Both the position numbers and the translations under genes were made by a program. A DNA stretch of 64,000 bases from an uncultured Burkholderiales bacterium. GTDB taxonomy: Bacteria > Pseudomonadota > Gammaproteobacteria > Burkholderiales > Burkholderiaceae_E. Location: assembly GCA_902826305.1 (NCBI GenBank), contig CADEEH010000005.1, forward strand, positions 1 to 64,000, written 5' to 3'. The first letter of the stretch is position 1, and each line of letters starts with the position of its first letter. Shown piece by piece: positions 1 to 9,673 of the stretch. The notes below the pieces were generated by a model that had not been told where the DNA came from, did no database searches, and was given only the letters and a program-made list of their open reading frames with translations.

Positions 1-452
1 TGACCATCGAGATCACCGAGTCGGCGATCTTCCAGGACGAGGCGCTGGCGCTGCGGATCATCGGCCGCCTGCGCGAGGTGGGGGTGCGCGTGTCGCTGGA
101 CGACTTCGGCACCGGCTGCTCGAGCCTGAGCCATCTGCGCACGTTCCCCATCGACGAGGTGAAGATCGATCGTTCGTTCGTCCGCAACGTGATCGTCGAC
201 CAGCAGGATGCGGTGATCGCCCGTGCGATCACCGACATGGCCAACGGAATGAACCTGCGCGTCGTCGCCGAAGGCATCGAGCAGGCGAGCGAGGGCCGGT
301 TCTTCCACGAGATCGGGTGCGACGAGGCGCAGGGATACCTGTACGCACGGCCGTTGAGCGCGGAGGCGGTCACCGCGATGCTCGACCGTGCCGCGACCGG
401 CGTCGACGCCGACAACGCCAGCAACCACGGCGTCGCCGCGGCACTCGCCTGA
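1..452 (+). CDS. EAL-domain cyclic-di-GMP phosphodiesterase, C-terminal part
   Basis: The gene is cut by the window edge; the reading frame is open from base 3. The visible 149 residues are the second half of an EAL domain: EITES, the metal-binding DDFGTG loop, KIDRSFV, VVAEGIE and a final QGYLYARP. In this family these residues bind two metal ions and hydrolyse c-di-GMP to pGpG. The residues visible here are conserved, so the domain could be active, but the EAL motif itself and any N-terminal sensor or GGDEF domain lie outside the window. The stop is followed by about 225 bases without a gene. Confidence 0.9.
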   Translation, partial: TIEITESAIFQDEALALRIIGRLREVGVRVSLDDFGTGCSSLSHLRTFPIDEVKIDRSFVRNVIVDQQDAVIARAITDMANGMNLRVVAEGIEQASEGRFFHEIGCDEAQGYLYARPLSAEAVTAMLDRAATGVDADNASNHGVAAALA

Positions 453-677
453 GACGGCCCGGCGCCGCGCGGCGATCGTGACGATCAGCGCGCCGCCCTC
501 CCCGGGCGCGCTCACACGAACGTTGCAAAGGCCCCGCGCGCCGGACCGGTGGTCGCCCGCCACGCGGGACCCCCGTGTATCATTTCGCGGATCCTGGTTC
601 GCGGGCGCATGCGCCGCATCGGGGGTCGCCTTGGGCCGCGGCGAATCGACTCGCGGCCCCCGTCCGTCCCGTCCAAC

Positions 678-1634
678 TTGTCCACTCCCGCTGCAACACT
701 GACGCCGGCCGACACGATCGAGCAACGGCAGAACCGCGCGTTGTGGGCCGCGGTCGCGATGGTGGTGGTCTGGGGACTGAACTTCAGCGTGCAGAAGGCG
801 GTGTTCACCGCGCTGTCGCCGGGCGGCTTCCTGTTCGTCCGTTACCTGATCATGCCGGCATGTGCGGTGACGCTGCTGCTGTATCGCTTCCGCGGCCACC
901 TGCCCCGGGTGCCGCGCGAGGACTTCTTCTCGCTGCTGTGGCTCGGCTTCATCGGCCACTTCGTCCACGTGGGCATGGTGACCTACGGCATCTACTGGTC
1001 GACCGCGTTCTCGAGCTCGCTGATCCTGGCGCTGGGCCCGATCTTCACGTTGCTGATCCTGCGCCTGCAAGGCACGGAGAAGCTGGCGCCGTTCCAGGTG
1101 ATCGGTGTCCTCACCGCGGCTTTCGGCGTCGTGGTCTTCCTGTCGGACAAGTTGTTCGCCGGGCGCTGGACCGCGTCGGGGGGTGACCTGGTGCTGCTGG
1201 TGGCGGCCAGCATGTTCTCCTACTACACCGTCGCCTCCAAGCGGCTGATCGTCAAACACGGCGGCGTGGTCACGATGGCCTACGCCACGCTGCTCGGATC
1301 GCTGCCGGTGGTCGTGTTCGCACTGCCGGCGGGCCTGGCGACCGACTGGACCGCCGTATCACCGGCGATCTGGGCCGGAGTGTTCTGGGCGGTGATCGTG
1401 TCCGCGTTCGGCGGCTGGCTCGTCTGGGGATATGCCAACGCGGTGCGTGGTGTCGCGCGGACCGCGCCGCTGATGTACCTGATGCCCCCGGTTGCCGGGC
1501 TGGTCGCCTGGTTCGCGACCGGTGAACACTTCACGGTGGTGAAGCTGTTCGGCGCGGCGATCGCGCTGGCCGGCGTCGCATTGGCGCAATACTCGAACCG
1601 GACCGTGCGCGAGGCGCCTGCCTTGGTCGACTGA
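678..1634 (+). CDS. EamA/DMT-family inner-membrane transporter
   Basis: About ten hydrophobic helices in two repeats of five, beginning ALWAAVAMVVVWGLNF, are typical of EamA (drug/metabolite) permeases of about 300 residues. The substrate cannot be read from sequence. I prefer the TTG at 678, which gives an ordinary short N-terminus before helix 1. An in-frame ATG at 609 and a GTG at 549 would add an Arg-rich stretch that does not look like transporter sequence. None of these starts has a strong Shine-Dalgarno. The gene stands alone, with a 50-base gap to the ligase gene downstream. Confidence 0.8.
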   Translation: MSTPAATLTPADTIEQRQNRALWAAVAMVVVWGLNFSVQKAVFTALSPGGFLFVRYLIMPACAVTLLLYRFRGHLPRVPREDFFSLLWLGFIGHFVHVGMVTYGIYWSTAFSSSLILALGPIFTLLILRLQGTEKLAPFQVIGVLTAAFGVVVFLSDKLFAGRWTASGGDLVLLVAASMFSYYTVASKRLIVKHGGVVTMAYATLLGSLPVVVFALPAGLATDWTAVSPAIWAGVFWAVIVSAFGGWLVWGYANAVRGVARTAPLMYLMPPVAGLVAWFATGEHFTVVKLFGAAIALAGVALAQYSNRTVREAPALVD

Positions 1635-1684
1635 TTGGCCCGACACCTGCCCCGATCGCCGTCGGGTCGGCCTACACTTGCATC

Positions 1685-3214
1685 ATGAGCCGATCGTCCG
1701 ATCCCCCCTCGTTCCCCGTTCCCGCCGAGAGCGTCGCGGCCGGCGCCTGGTCGGCGCTGCTCGGCGTGTCGGAGGCCTGGCGGCTGATGAGCGCCAGCCA
1801 GGACATCTGGGCGGCGGTCCGCAGCACACGTGCCGCGATCGAACGCCGGCGCGACGAACGCCTGCAGTCGCTGCTCGCGCACGCGCGCCAGCACTCGCGC
1901 CTGTACCGCGAGCGGATCGGCCCGTCGGCGACGAGCCTCGATGCGATCGAGCCGGTCAGCCGGTCACTGCTGATGTCGCGTTTCGACGACTGGGTCTGCG
2001 ACCCGGCGATCACGCGGTCCGGCGTCGAGGCCTTCGTCGCCGACCTGTCGCAGGTCGGTGCGCCATTCCTCGGCCGTTATTGCGTCTGGACCAGTTCGGG
2101 CAGCACCGGTGTGCCGGGCATCTACGTGCAGGATCCCGAAGCGCTGGCGGTCTACTCGGCGCTGCTGACGCTGCGCGGCGGCGGCGGCTTGCGACAGCCG
2201 ACGCCCTGGTCGACGATCGCCGCCGGCAGTCGGATGGCGATGCTCGCGGCCACCGGCGGACATTTCGCCGGCGTCGCGTCCTGGGAGCGGATCCGCCGGA
2301 TGCATCCGTGGATGGCACCGCGCGCGCAGGTGTTCTCGGTGCTGCAGCCGCTGACGGACCTGGTCGCGCAGTTGAACACGTTCCAGCCGATGGTGATCGC
2401 CACCTACCCGACGACGCTGCAGCTGCTGGCCGAGGAACACCGTGCCGGGCGCCTCGTCGCCACACCAACCGCCTTGTGGAGTGGCGGCGAATCGCTGCCG
2501 GCCGCAGACAAGGCCGCGATCGGCGCCGAGTTCGGCTGCCGGGTCATCGACGACTACGGCGCCTCGGAGATGATGAGCATCGGCGTCGAATGCGAGGACG
2601 GCCACATGCACGTCAACGAGGACTGGGTCGTGCTCGAGCCGGTCGACGCGCAAGGTCGGCCGGCGCCCGCCGGCGAGTTCTCGGCGACGGTACTGCTGAC
2701 GAATCTCGCGAACCGGGTGCAACCGCTGATCCGCTACGACCTCGGCGACAGCGTGCGGCTGATCGACGAACCCTGCACCTGCGGCAGCCCGCTGCGCCGG
2801 ATGCAGGTCAGCGGCCGGCGCGACGACATCGTCGCGCTGCGCACCGACGATGACCGCACCACGCACCTGCTGCCGCTGGCGCTGTCGACCGTGCTCGAGG
2901 AAGGCGCCGGCGTGCATCGCTTCCAGATCACGCAGACCGACGGCGCCACGTTGAGCACACGCTTCGAGCCGCCCGCCGGTGTCGATCGCGACACGTGCTG
3001 GCGACGGATCGAGCACTGTCTTCGGCAATACCTCGCGGAGCAACACGTCACGCGGGTCACCCTGGTGCCCGATCCCACGCCACCGAAGTCCGATCCGGTC
3101 AGCGGCAAGCTGCGTCAGGTGATCGTGTCGGCGCGGGCGCAGGCGCCCGCGGCGGCCCGGCCGTCGAAGCCTGCTCAGGCCACGCGCCAGAGATCCCGGC
3201 GCCCCAGGACCTGA
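1685..3214 (+). CDS. PaaK/CapK-like adenylate-forming enzyme
   Basis: A 509-residue protein with the AMP-binding loop TSSGSTGVPG near residue 138 and the layout of phenylacetate-CoA ligase and coenzyme F390 synthetase-like proteins. These include a DDYGASEMM adenylate-contact motif, an IRYDLGDSV motif and a Cys pair in PCTCGSPL. Family members activate a carboxylate as acyl-AMP and often pass it to CoA. The substrate here is unknown. The N-terminus is about 60 residues longer than PaaK. The 3' end overlaps the convergent aminotransferase gene by 40 bases, which suggests they may act or be regulated together. Confidence 0.75.
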   Translation: MSRSSDPPSFPVPAESVAAGAWSALLGVSEAWRLMSASQDIWAAVRSTRAAIERRRDERLQSLLAHARQHSRLYRERIGPSATSLDAIEPVSRSLLMSRFDDWVCDPAITRSGVEAFVADLSQVGAPFLGRYCVWTSSGSTGVPGIYVQDPEALAVYSALLTLRGGGGLRQPTPWSTIAAGSRMAMLAATGGHFAGVASWERIRRMHPWMAPRAQVFSVLQPLTDLVAQLNTFQPMVIATYPTTLQLLAEEHRAGRLVATPTALWSGGESLPAADKAAIGAEFGCRVIDDYGASEMMSIGVECEDGHMHVNEDWVVLEPVDAQGRPAPAGEFSATVLLTNLANRVQPLIRYDLGDSVRLIDEPCTCGSPLRRMQVSGRRDDIVALRTDDDRTTHLLPLALSTVLEEGAGVHRFQITQTDGATLSTRFEPPAGVDRDTCWRRIEHCLRQYLAEQHVTRVTLVPDPTPPKSDPVSGKLRQVIVSARAQAPAAARPSKPAQATRQRSRRPRT

Positions 3215-4506
3215 TCGACGGCCTGCACGAAGCAGTCGAGGTCGACGTCGGTCAGGGCGAGGCTCAGCGCGACATAGCCGCGCGGCGCGATGTAGAAACC
3301 CTCGGCCAGCAGGTCGTGGAACAGCAGGTCGCGCAGGCGGGCATCGGCCCGCGCGAGGTCGCTCGCGCGCCGGATCGGCTCGCGAAGCGGGTGGAAGTTC
3401 ATCAGCGAGCCGATACCGGTCACCTGCATCGCCACGCCCCGGCGCTCGAGCAGGCCGGCGAGTTCCTGGCGCAGCCGGTCGCCCCGTGTGTTGAGCGCGA
3501 CCGCCACCTCGGGGGTGAACACTTCGGCCAGGCCGACCGCACCCGCCGCCATCGACAACACGTTGTTGTTGAACGTGCCGGGATGGGTGATCGCGTTGGC
3601 CGCGCCGGGCTCGAATCGGTTCATCAGTTCGAGGCGACCACCGAACGCGCCGAACGACAGACCACCGCCCAGATACTTGCCGAAGGTGGTCAGGTCGGGC
3701 CTGACGCCGATCACGCTCTGCAGCCCCGCCGGCGCGAGTCGCGAGGTCATCACCTCGTCGAAGATCAGCAGGCTGCCGGCCTTGTCGCAGGATTCGCGCA
3801 GCAAGGCCAGAAAACCGTTCTCCGCCGGGATGCATCCGGCCGATCCCAGCATCGGTTCGACGATCACCGCGGCCAGTTCGCGGCGGTGGGCGTCGATCAT
3901 CGCACGCGCGCCGGTGGCATCGTTGTACTGCGCGACCACGAACTCGTACGGTGCATTCAGCGGCGACGGCTTGCCGGAGAAGCTCAGTGCCCCGCCGTGG
4001 TACGCACCGTCGAACACCAGCACCTTGCGCCGCCCCGTCACCGCACGGGCGAGCGACAACGCGTACAGGTTGGCCTCGGTGCCGGAACTCGTGAAACGCA
4101 CCCGCTCGATGCCGGCGAACCGGCCGACGATCGCCTCGGCGAGCGCGACCTCGTGGCGGTTGCAGGCGCCATGCGACAGGCCGGCATCGAGTGCCGCGTC
4201 GATCGCCCGCCTGAGTGTCGGATGGGAATGCCCGTACAGGCCGGCCGAGTAGTCGCCGAGCAGGTCGGTCGCCCGATTGCCGTCGATGTCCTCGAGCCAG
4301 GCGTCGGCCGCCCGCTCGATGCGAAACGGGAACGGCAGGAAGTGCAGCACCGACCGTGTGTTGCCGCCGGCGAGCGCCTGGCCCGCCGCCTCGTGCAACG
4401 CTGCACTTTTCGGGCGGGCGACCGCGTAGGCCGCGCGTGCCTTGGCCAGTGCCGAATCGATGGCCGCGCTGCGGGTCTGCGCGGCGGTGGTGATCACTGC
4501 GGCCAT
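3175..4506 (-). CDS. Class III aminotransferase, glutamate-1-semialdehyde aminomutase-like
   Basis: A 443-residue PLP enzyme of fold type I, class III. Visible signatures are SSGTEANLYALSLAR (phosphate-binding region), the PLP-ring aspartate in LLIFDEVMTSR, and the Schiff-base lysine in TTFGKYLGGG. Overall length and order match glutamate-1-semialdehyde 2,1-aminomutase. Many such proteins outside haem operons are transaminases of other substrates, and nothing nearby points to tetrapyrrole synthesis, so hemL is not assigned. The gene is convergent with and overlaps the PaaK-like gene. Confidence 0.8.
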   Translation of the reverse strand: MAAVITTAAQTRSAAIDSALAKARAAYAVARPKSAALHEAAGQALAGGNTRSVLHFLPFPFRIERAADAWLEDIDGNRATDLLGDYSAGLYGHSHPTLRRAIDAALDAGLSHGACNRHEVALAEAIVGRFAGIERVRFTSSGTEANLYALSLARAVTGRRKVLVFDGAYHGGALSFSGKPSPLNAPYEFVVAQYNDATGARAMIDAHRRELAAVIVEPMLGSAGCIPAENGFLALLRESCDKAGSLLIFDEVMTSRLAPAGLQSVIGVRPDLTTFGKYLGGGLSFGAFGGRLELMNRFEPGAANAITHPGTFNNNVLSMAAGAVGLAEVFTPEVAVALNTRGDRLRQELAGLLERRGVAMQVTGIGSLMNFHPLREPIRRASDLARADARLRDLLFHDLLAEGFYIAPRGYVALSLALTDVDLDCFVQAVDQVLGRRDLWRVA

Positions 4507-4529
4507 CCAACACTCCGGGTGGGCCTGCC

Positions 4530-4548
4530 GGGGCCGGGCTTCGGCCCC
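4530..4548 (-). terminator. Possible hairpin terminator after the alpha/beta hydrolase gene
   Basis: Inverted repeat GGGGCCG / CGGCCCC with a 5-base loop lies downstream of the hydrolase stop at 4593 and just upstream of the aminotransferase start. No T-tract follows, so it is at best a weak intrinsic terminator or a structured leader of the next gene. Confidence 0.3.
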
Positions 4549-4592
4549 GCGACAGGCGGGTCAGGCCGCAAGGATAACGCAGGCCGGAGGGC

Positions 4593-5633
4593 TCATTCCT
4601 CCAGGAACTGCTGCACCTCGCGGATCAGGCGCATCCGGTTCTTCTCGAGCACGATCGCGTGAGTACCCTCGCCGAGCACGATGAAGCGTTTGTCCGGCGA
4701 GTTCGTCATCTTCGCGAACACGTCCTGCGCCATGTACAGCGGCGTGTCCTGGTCCCATTCGGCGATGATGAGCAGTGTCGGCACGCGGATGTCGGCCGGG
4801 TCGTACGGCGAGCGTCCCTTGGCCCAGATCTCGCCGATGTCCTTGATGACGCCGTTGGGTGCGCGCACGACCGGAGGTGCCTGCGCCGCACCGGCCGGAT
4901 CGGTGGCCAGATTCGCATCGAACCACTTGTCGAACCACGCGCGCGGACTGATCTCCTCGACCCGGGCCGCGGGAATGCCGCGGATGCCACGCTGGCGCGC
5001 GGGTTCGCGCTGGACCGCACGATAGGCGCCCTGCCCGGAGATCGGCGGCGAGTCCTTCATCGCGTACAGCGGCGCGTAGAGCACCAGCCGCCTGACCTTC
5101 GCGTTGTTGGCCGCGGTGTAGGTGCCCATGATCGCGGTGCCCCATGACCAGCCGACCAGGTTGATCTGCCCGACGCCGCGGCGCTTGAGGATCGCGTCGA
5201 CCGCGGCGCCGACATCACGCACCGCGTCGGCGGTATCCGCGAACGGCGGATTCGCCGACGCCGGCGCACTCATCGCCGCCGGTCGCGTCGAACGGCCGTA
5301 GCCGCGAACGTCGACCAGATACGCGTCGAAGCCGCGGCGGGCCGCGTACTCGAGCCAGGAGCCGCCGGGCAGGTCGATGTCGAAACCGGTCTCGGCCGGG
5401 TAGGTGGCACCGTGCACGAACAATACGACCTTGCTCGGGTCGAACCGGGTCACGCCGGCCGGTCGCTTGTTGCGCACGTGAAGCTGGATGCCCGGGTCGG
5501 ACGACGGGACCATCAGCGTCTCAGTCTCCAGCGCCTGGTTGTCCATGCCACCACCGGGTCCGGCGCAACCGGCCGCGATCGCGCCGATCACGATCAGCAG
5601 GCCGACCTTGAATACCTCGAGTCCTCGCATCAT
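4593..5633 (-). CDS. Lipid-anchored alpha/beta hydrolase
   Basis: The start at 5633 is preceded by GGAGGAGACG. The first residues form a short signal peptide with lipobox IAAGC, so the protein is probably an envelope lipoprotein. The body is an alpha/beta hydrolase: VVLFVHGATYP near the oxyanion hole, the nucleophile elbow GWSWG, an acid-containing strand IIAEWDQDTP and the catalytic histidine in GTHAIVLE. Substrate unknown. A longer reading to 5747 adds an Arg-rich leader without a ribosome site. Confidence 0.8.
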   Translation of the reverse strand: MMRGLEVFKVGLLIVIGAIAAGCAGPGGGMDNQALETETLMVPSSDPGIQLHVRNKRPAGVTRFDPSKVVLFVHGATYPAETGFDIDLPGGSWLEYAARRGFDAYLVDVRGYGRSTRPAAMSAPASANPPFADTADAVRDVGAAVDAILKRRGVGQINLVGWSWGTAIMGTYTAANNAKVRRLVLYAPLYAMKDSPPISGQGAYRAVQREPARQRGIRGIPAARVEEISPRAWFDKWFDANLATDPAGAAQAPPVVRAPNGVIKDIGEIWAKGRSPYDPADIRVPTLLIIAEWDQDTPLYMAQDVFAKMTNSPDKRFIVLGEGTHAIVLEKNRMRLIREVQQFLEE

Positions 5634-5759
5634 CGTCTCCTCCGTGTTGTTGTGTGCCGCGATCGTACCCGCAATCGGAAGCAACGGCGTCGGGCGGATC
5701 GATCGCGCCGCCACGGGTCGCCTCGTGATCACACGCCGGCGACGCATGAGGTGGACCCC

Positions 5760-5782
5760 CCGGGCGCGCTGCCCGCGCCCGG
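5760..5782 (-). terminator. Hairpin after the indolepyruvate oxidoreductase gene
   Basis: Perfect 8-bp arms CCGGGCGC / GCGCCCGG with a 7-base loop, 19 bases past the stop of the minus-strand oxidoreductase gene. The position suits a terminator, although there is no T-run. Confidence 0.4.
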
Positions 5783-5800
5783 TCCGGCCGTGTGCCCCGC

Positions 5801-8800
5801 TCAGGCGGCGCGGATGTCGGTCACCGTCGCCCGGGCGGGCTCGCCGCGGAACTTCGTCAGCAACGTCGCCTGGCGCTGCCGGGCTTCCTCGAGGTGCCTG
5901 ACCTTCACGTGGCCGTAGCCACGGATGTGTTCGGGGATCGATGCCAGTTCGATCGCCACCTCGTGGTTGTGCGGATCGAGCCGGGCCAGGATCTCGTTGA
6001 TCAGCAGTTCGTACTCGCGGATCAGTTCACGCTCGGTCCGGCGCTCCTCGGTACGACCGAAGGGGTCGATCGCGGTGCCACGGATGAACCTCACGGCCGA
6101 CAACAGCGCGAACACGGGCTGGATCCAGCCGCCGTAGGCCTCCTTGCGCGGCTTGCCGGTCTTCGGATCGACCTTCGATCGCGACGGCGGCGCCAGGTGG
6201 AACCTGATCTGGTAGTCACCTTCGAACATCGACGCGATCCGTTCGCGGAACTCGGGATCGCGATGCAGCCGGGCGACCTCGTACTCGTCCTTGTACGCCA
6301 TCAGCTTCGCGTAGTAGCGGGCGACCGCCTCGGTCAGCCGCCACTTGCCGTCGGTGCCGATCCGGTCGCCCTCGACGGTGCGGACCCGGTCGACCAGCTT
6401 GCGATAACGCTTCGCATAGGCACGACTCTGGTAGCCCTTGAGCATCTTCATCCGGCGCTCGATCAGCGCATCGAGTTCACCTTCCTCGCGGCTGGCCGGC
6501 GACGCCGAGGCATCGCGGCGCTTGAATTCGACGACTTGTGCCGGGCGCACCATCCGCCGCACGGCGTCGACGTCGTGGGCGGCCTTGCGGCCGATGTCGA
6601 ACGCCTTCAGGTTCGAGGCGACCTGGACGTCGTTCAGTTCGATCGCGCGCTCGAGCGACCGCAGTGTCAGCGGCAACCAGCCCTTCTGCCAGGCGTAGCC
6701 CAGCAGCATCGGATTGGTGTAGATGGCATCACCGAGCAACGCGACCGCCCATTCGTTGGCCTCGATGAAATCCATGTCCTTCTCGCCGGCCGCCTCGAGG
6801 ATGTTCTGCTTCAGCCGCTCCACCGGCATCTTCCAGTCCGGATTGCGGATGAAGTCCGAGGTGGGCGCGACATCGGCGTTGACCACCGCGCGGGTGACAC
6901 CCGGGCGCATCCTGGCGAGTGCATCGGCACCGGCGGACACGACCATGTCGGAGCCGATCATCAGTGCCGCCTCGCCGGTGGCGATCCGGGTCGAGAACAG
7001 ATGCTCCGGATGCTCGGCGATCTGCACGTGTGAAAAGACGGCGCCGCCCTTCTGCGCGAGCCCGGCCATGTCGAGCACCGACACACCGCGGTTCTCCAGG
7101 TGCGCGGCCATGCCGATCCACTGGCCGATCGTCACCACGCCGGTGCCGCCGACGCCGGTGACCAGGATGCCGTAGGCACGGCTGCCCGAATCGTGGATCG
7201 ACACCCGTGTCGGTTCGGGCAGCCCCTCGGCATGGTTGCCGCGCGACGGCGGGCCGGCGGGCACCGCCTCGGTCCGGTTCTTCGTGGTGCCCTTGCGCAG
7301 CCTGCCGCCCTCGATGGTGACGAAACTCGGACAGAATCCCTTCAGGCAGGAGTAGTCCTTGTTGCAGGTGCTCTGGTTGATGCGCCGCTTGCGGCCCAGG
7401 TCGGTCTCCACCGGTTCGACCGACATGCACGACGACTGCACGCTGCAGTCGCCGCAACCCTCGCAGACCGCCTCGTTGATGACGACACGACGCGCCGGAT
7501 CCGGAAATCCGGGCACACCGTCGACGATGCGCTTGCGCCGCCGCCGCTTCTCGGAGGCACAGGTCTGGTCGTAGACCAGCACCGTGCAGCCCTCGATGTC
7601 CCGCAGCTGCCGCTGCACAAAGTCCAGGTGGTCGCGGTGATGGACCTCGACGTCGGCCGGCAGCGGCGCCGGCACGTTGCGTGACGAGGTGGTGTACTTC
7701 TCCGGCTCGTCGGTGACCACGACCACCTTGGCCGCACCCTCGGCCTTCATCTGCGCGACGATCTGCGGCACGGTCAGCGTGCCGTCGAGCGGCTGGCCGC
7801 CGGTCATCGCGACCGCGTCGTTGTACAGGATCTTGTAGGTGATGTTGACCTTCGAGGCGATCGCGGCGCGGATCGCAAGCACACCCGAATGGAAGTAGGT
7901 GCCGTCACCGAGGTTCGCGAAAATGTGTTTCTCGTCGGTGAACGGCGCCTGCCCGATCCATGCGGCCCCTTCGCCGCCCATCTGCGAATACGTCTGCGTG
8001 CGCCGCTCCGGCATCAGCACCGACATCCAGTGACAGCCGATGCCGGCGACCGCACGCGACCCCTCGGGGACGTGGGTCGAGGTGTTGTGCGGACATCCCG
8101 AGCAGAACGTCGGCACCCGGGTGGCGACGTTGACCGCACCGGCCAGCGACTTTTCCTTGGCGTCGAGGATCGCCAGCCGCGCCTCGAACCTCGCGCGCAG
8201 GTCCGACGGCAGCTCGAAGCGCGAGCCGTGTTTGCCCGGATTGAGCAGCCGCGCGGCGATCGCCCTGGCGATGATGCCCGGCGACAGCTCCATGTGCGCC
8301 GGCAGCAGCCACCGGCCCATCGGCATCGCCCACTCGCCACCCTGTCCGTCGCGTTCGTCGAACTTGCCGTACACCTTCGGGCGCACGTCGTCGCGCCAGT
8401 TGTACAACTCCTCCTTGAGCGCGTACTCGAGGATCTGGCGTTTCTCCTCGACCACCAGGATCTCCTCGAGCCCGGTCGCGAAGTCGCGCACCGTCTGCGC
8501 CTCGAGCGGCCAGATCACGCCGACCTTGAACAGCCGGATGCCGATCCGCGCACAGGTCGCCTCGTCCAGACCGAGATCCTCGAGCGCCTGCCGCGTGTCG
8601 ACGTAGGCCTTGCCACCGGTGACGATGCCGAACCACGGGTTCGGCGAGTCGACCACGGTACGGTTCAGCCTGTTCGCCCGCACGTACGCCAGCGCGGCGT
8701 ACCACTTGTAGTCGATCAGCCGCGCTTCCTGCGCGATCGAGCTGTCGGGCCAGCGGATGTTCAACCCGTCCGGGGGCAGCGTGAAATCCTCGGGCAGCAG

Positions 8801-9508
8801 GATCTTCACGCGCTCCGGATCCAGCATCACGGAGCAGGACGCCTCGACGACCTCGGTGACCGCCTTCATCGCGACCCACAGACCCGACCAGCGCGACATC
8901 GCCCAGCCGTGCAAGCCGTAGTCCAGATACTCCTGCACGTTGGCGGGATAGAAGACCGGCAGGCCACAGGCCTTGAACATGTGATCCGACTGGTGCGGCA
9001 GTGTCGACGACTTCGCGCCGTGATCATCGCCGGCGAGCACCAGCACGCCGCCGTGCGGACTCGTGCCCGCCGCATTGGCATGTTTGAACACGTCGCCGCT
9101 TCGATCGACTCCCGGACCCTTGCCGTACCACATGCCGAACACACCATCGACCCGGGACTTCGGAAACAGGTTCAGCTGCTGCGTGCCCCACAGGCTGGTG
9201 GCGGCGAGATCCTCGTTGAGCCCGGGCTGGAACACGATCTGGTGTGCGGCCAGGTGCTTGCGCGCCTTCCACAACGTCTGGTCGACACCGCCAAGCGGCG
9301 AGCCGCGATAACCGGAGATGAATCCGGCCGTGTTCAGGCCGGCGCGCCGGTCCCGTTCACGCTGCAGCATCGGCAGGCGCACCAGGGCCTGGGTGCCGGA
9401 CATGTAGGCGCGGCCGGTCTCGAGCGTGAACTTGTCGTCGAGGGTGACATCCTCGAGTGAACGCTGCAGCAGCGCATCGATGGCGGGACGCGAGACGGCT
9501 GTATCCAT
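5801..9508 (-). CDS. Indolepyruvate ferredoxin oxidoreductase, fused subunits
   Basis: A 1235-residue single-chain 2-oxoacid:ferredoxin oxidoreductase that oxidatively decarboxylates aryl pyruvates to acyl-CoA. Order: N-terminal pyrimidine-binding-like region (SGYRGSPLGG), TPP-binding region (CSGCPHNTSTHVP, then NLGDGTYFHSG), a Cys-rich ferredoxin-type segment (CEGCGDCSVQSSC and CNKDYSC), then the gamma domain (GVGGTGVVTIGQW). The C-terminal region holds a DUF6537-like extension. This iorA-iorB fusion is common in aerobic proteobacteria. The ATG at 9508 has GGAG eight bases upstream. It appears monocistronic. Confidence 0.92.
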   Translation of the reverse strand: MDTAVSRPAIDALLQRSLEDVTLDDKFTLETGRAYMSGTQALVRLPMLQRERDRRAGLNTAGFISGYRGSPLGGVDQTLWKARKHLAAHQIVFQPGLNEDLAATSLWGTQQLNLFPKSRVDGVFGMWYGKGPGVDRSGDVFKHANAAGTSPHGGVLVLAGDDHGAKSSTLPHQSDHMFKACGLPVFYPANVQEYLDYGLHGWAMSRWSGLWVAMKAVTEVVEASCSVMLDPERVKILLPEDFTLPPDGLNIRWPDSSIAQEARLIDYKWYAALAYVRANRLNRTVVDSPNPWFGIVTGGKAYVDTRQALEDLGLDEATCARIGIRLFKVGVIWPLEAQTVRDFATGLEEILVVEEKRQILEYALKEELYNWRDDVRPKVYGKFDERDGQGGEWAMPMGRWLLPAHMELSPGIIARAIAARLLNPGKHGSRFELPSDLRARFEARLAILDAKEKSLAGAVNVATRVPTFCSGCPHNTSTHVPEGSRAVAGIGCHWMSVLMPERRTQTYSQMGGEGAAWIGQAPFTDEKHIFANLGDGTYFHSGVLAIRAAIASKVNITYKILYNDAVAMTGGQPLDGTLTVPQIVAQMKAEGAAKVVVVTDEPEKYTTSSRNVPAPLPADVEVHHRDHLDFVQRQLRDIEGCTVLVYDQTCASEKRRRRKRIVDGVPGFPDPARRVVINEAVCEGCGDCSVQSSCMSVEPVETDLGRKRRINQSTCNKDYSCLKGFCPSFVTIEGGRLRKGTTKNRTEAVPAGPPSRGNHAEGLPEPTRVSIHDSGSRAYGILVTGVGGTGVVTIGQWIGMAAHLENRGVSVLDMAGLAQKGGAVFSHVQIAEHPEHLFSTRIATGEAALMIGSDMVVSAGADALARMRPGVTRAVVNADVAPTSDFIRNPDWKMPVERLKQNILEAAGEKDMDFIEANEWAVALLGDAIYTNPMLLGYAWQKGWLPLTLRSLERAIELNDVQVASNLKAFDIGRKAAHDVDAVRRMVRPAQVVEFKRRDASASPASREEGELDALIERRMKMLKGYQSRAYAKRYRKLVDRVRTVEGDRIGTDGKWRLTEAVARYYAKLMAYKDEYEVARLHRDPEFRERIASMFEGDYQIRFHLAPPSRSKVDPKTGKPRKEAYGGWIQPVFALLSAVRFIRGTAIDPFGRTEERRTERELIREYELLINEILARLDPHNHEVAIELASIPEHIRGYGHVKVRHLEEARQRQATLLTKFRGEPARATVTDIRAA

Positions 9509-9673
9509 TGGGCGGGCTCCGGTCGAGGATCGTGTCTCTTACCGCGCCGCAGCATGGATCGGCGGCGCTTCGCACACGCGCGCTCGTGACCCGCGGCGAA
9601 GCCGAATTCTACGACGCGACCGGGCCGCCGGTCCCGATCGCCGACACCGTACCGGTGCCGACCTCGACGATTG

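Noticed and set aside
3175-4506. Naming the aminotransferase hemL
   Set aside because: Similarity to glutamate-1-semialdehyde aminomutase is family-level only; no haem genes are nearby.
2995-4662. Plus-strand 555-codon frame
   Set aside because: Antisense to the class III aminotransferase, whose motifs and length are convincing. No ribosome site or domain.
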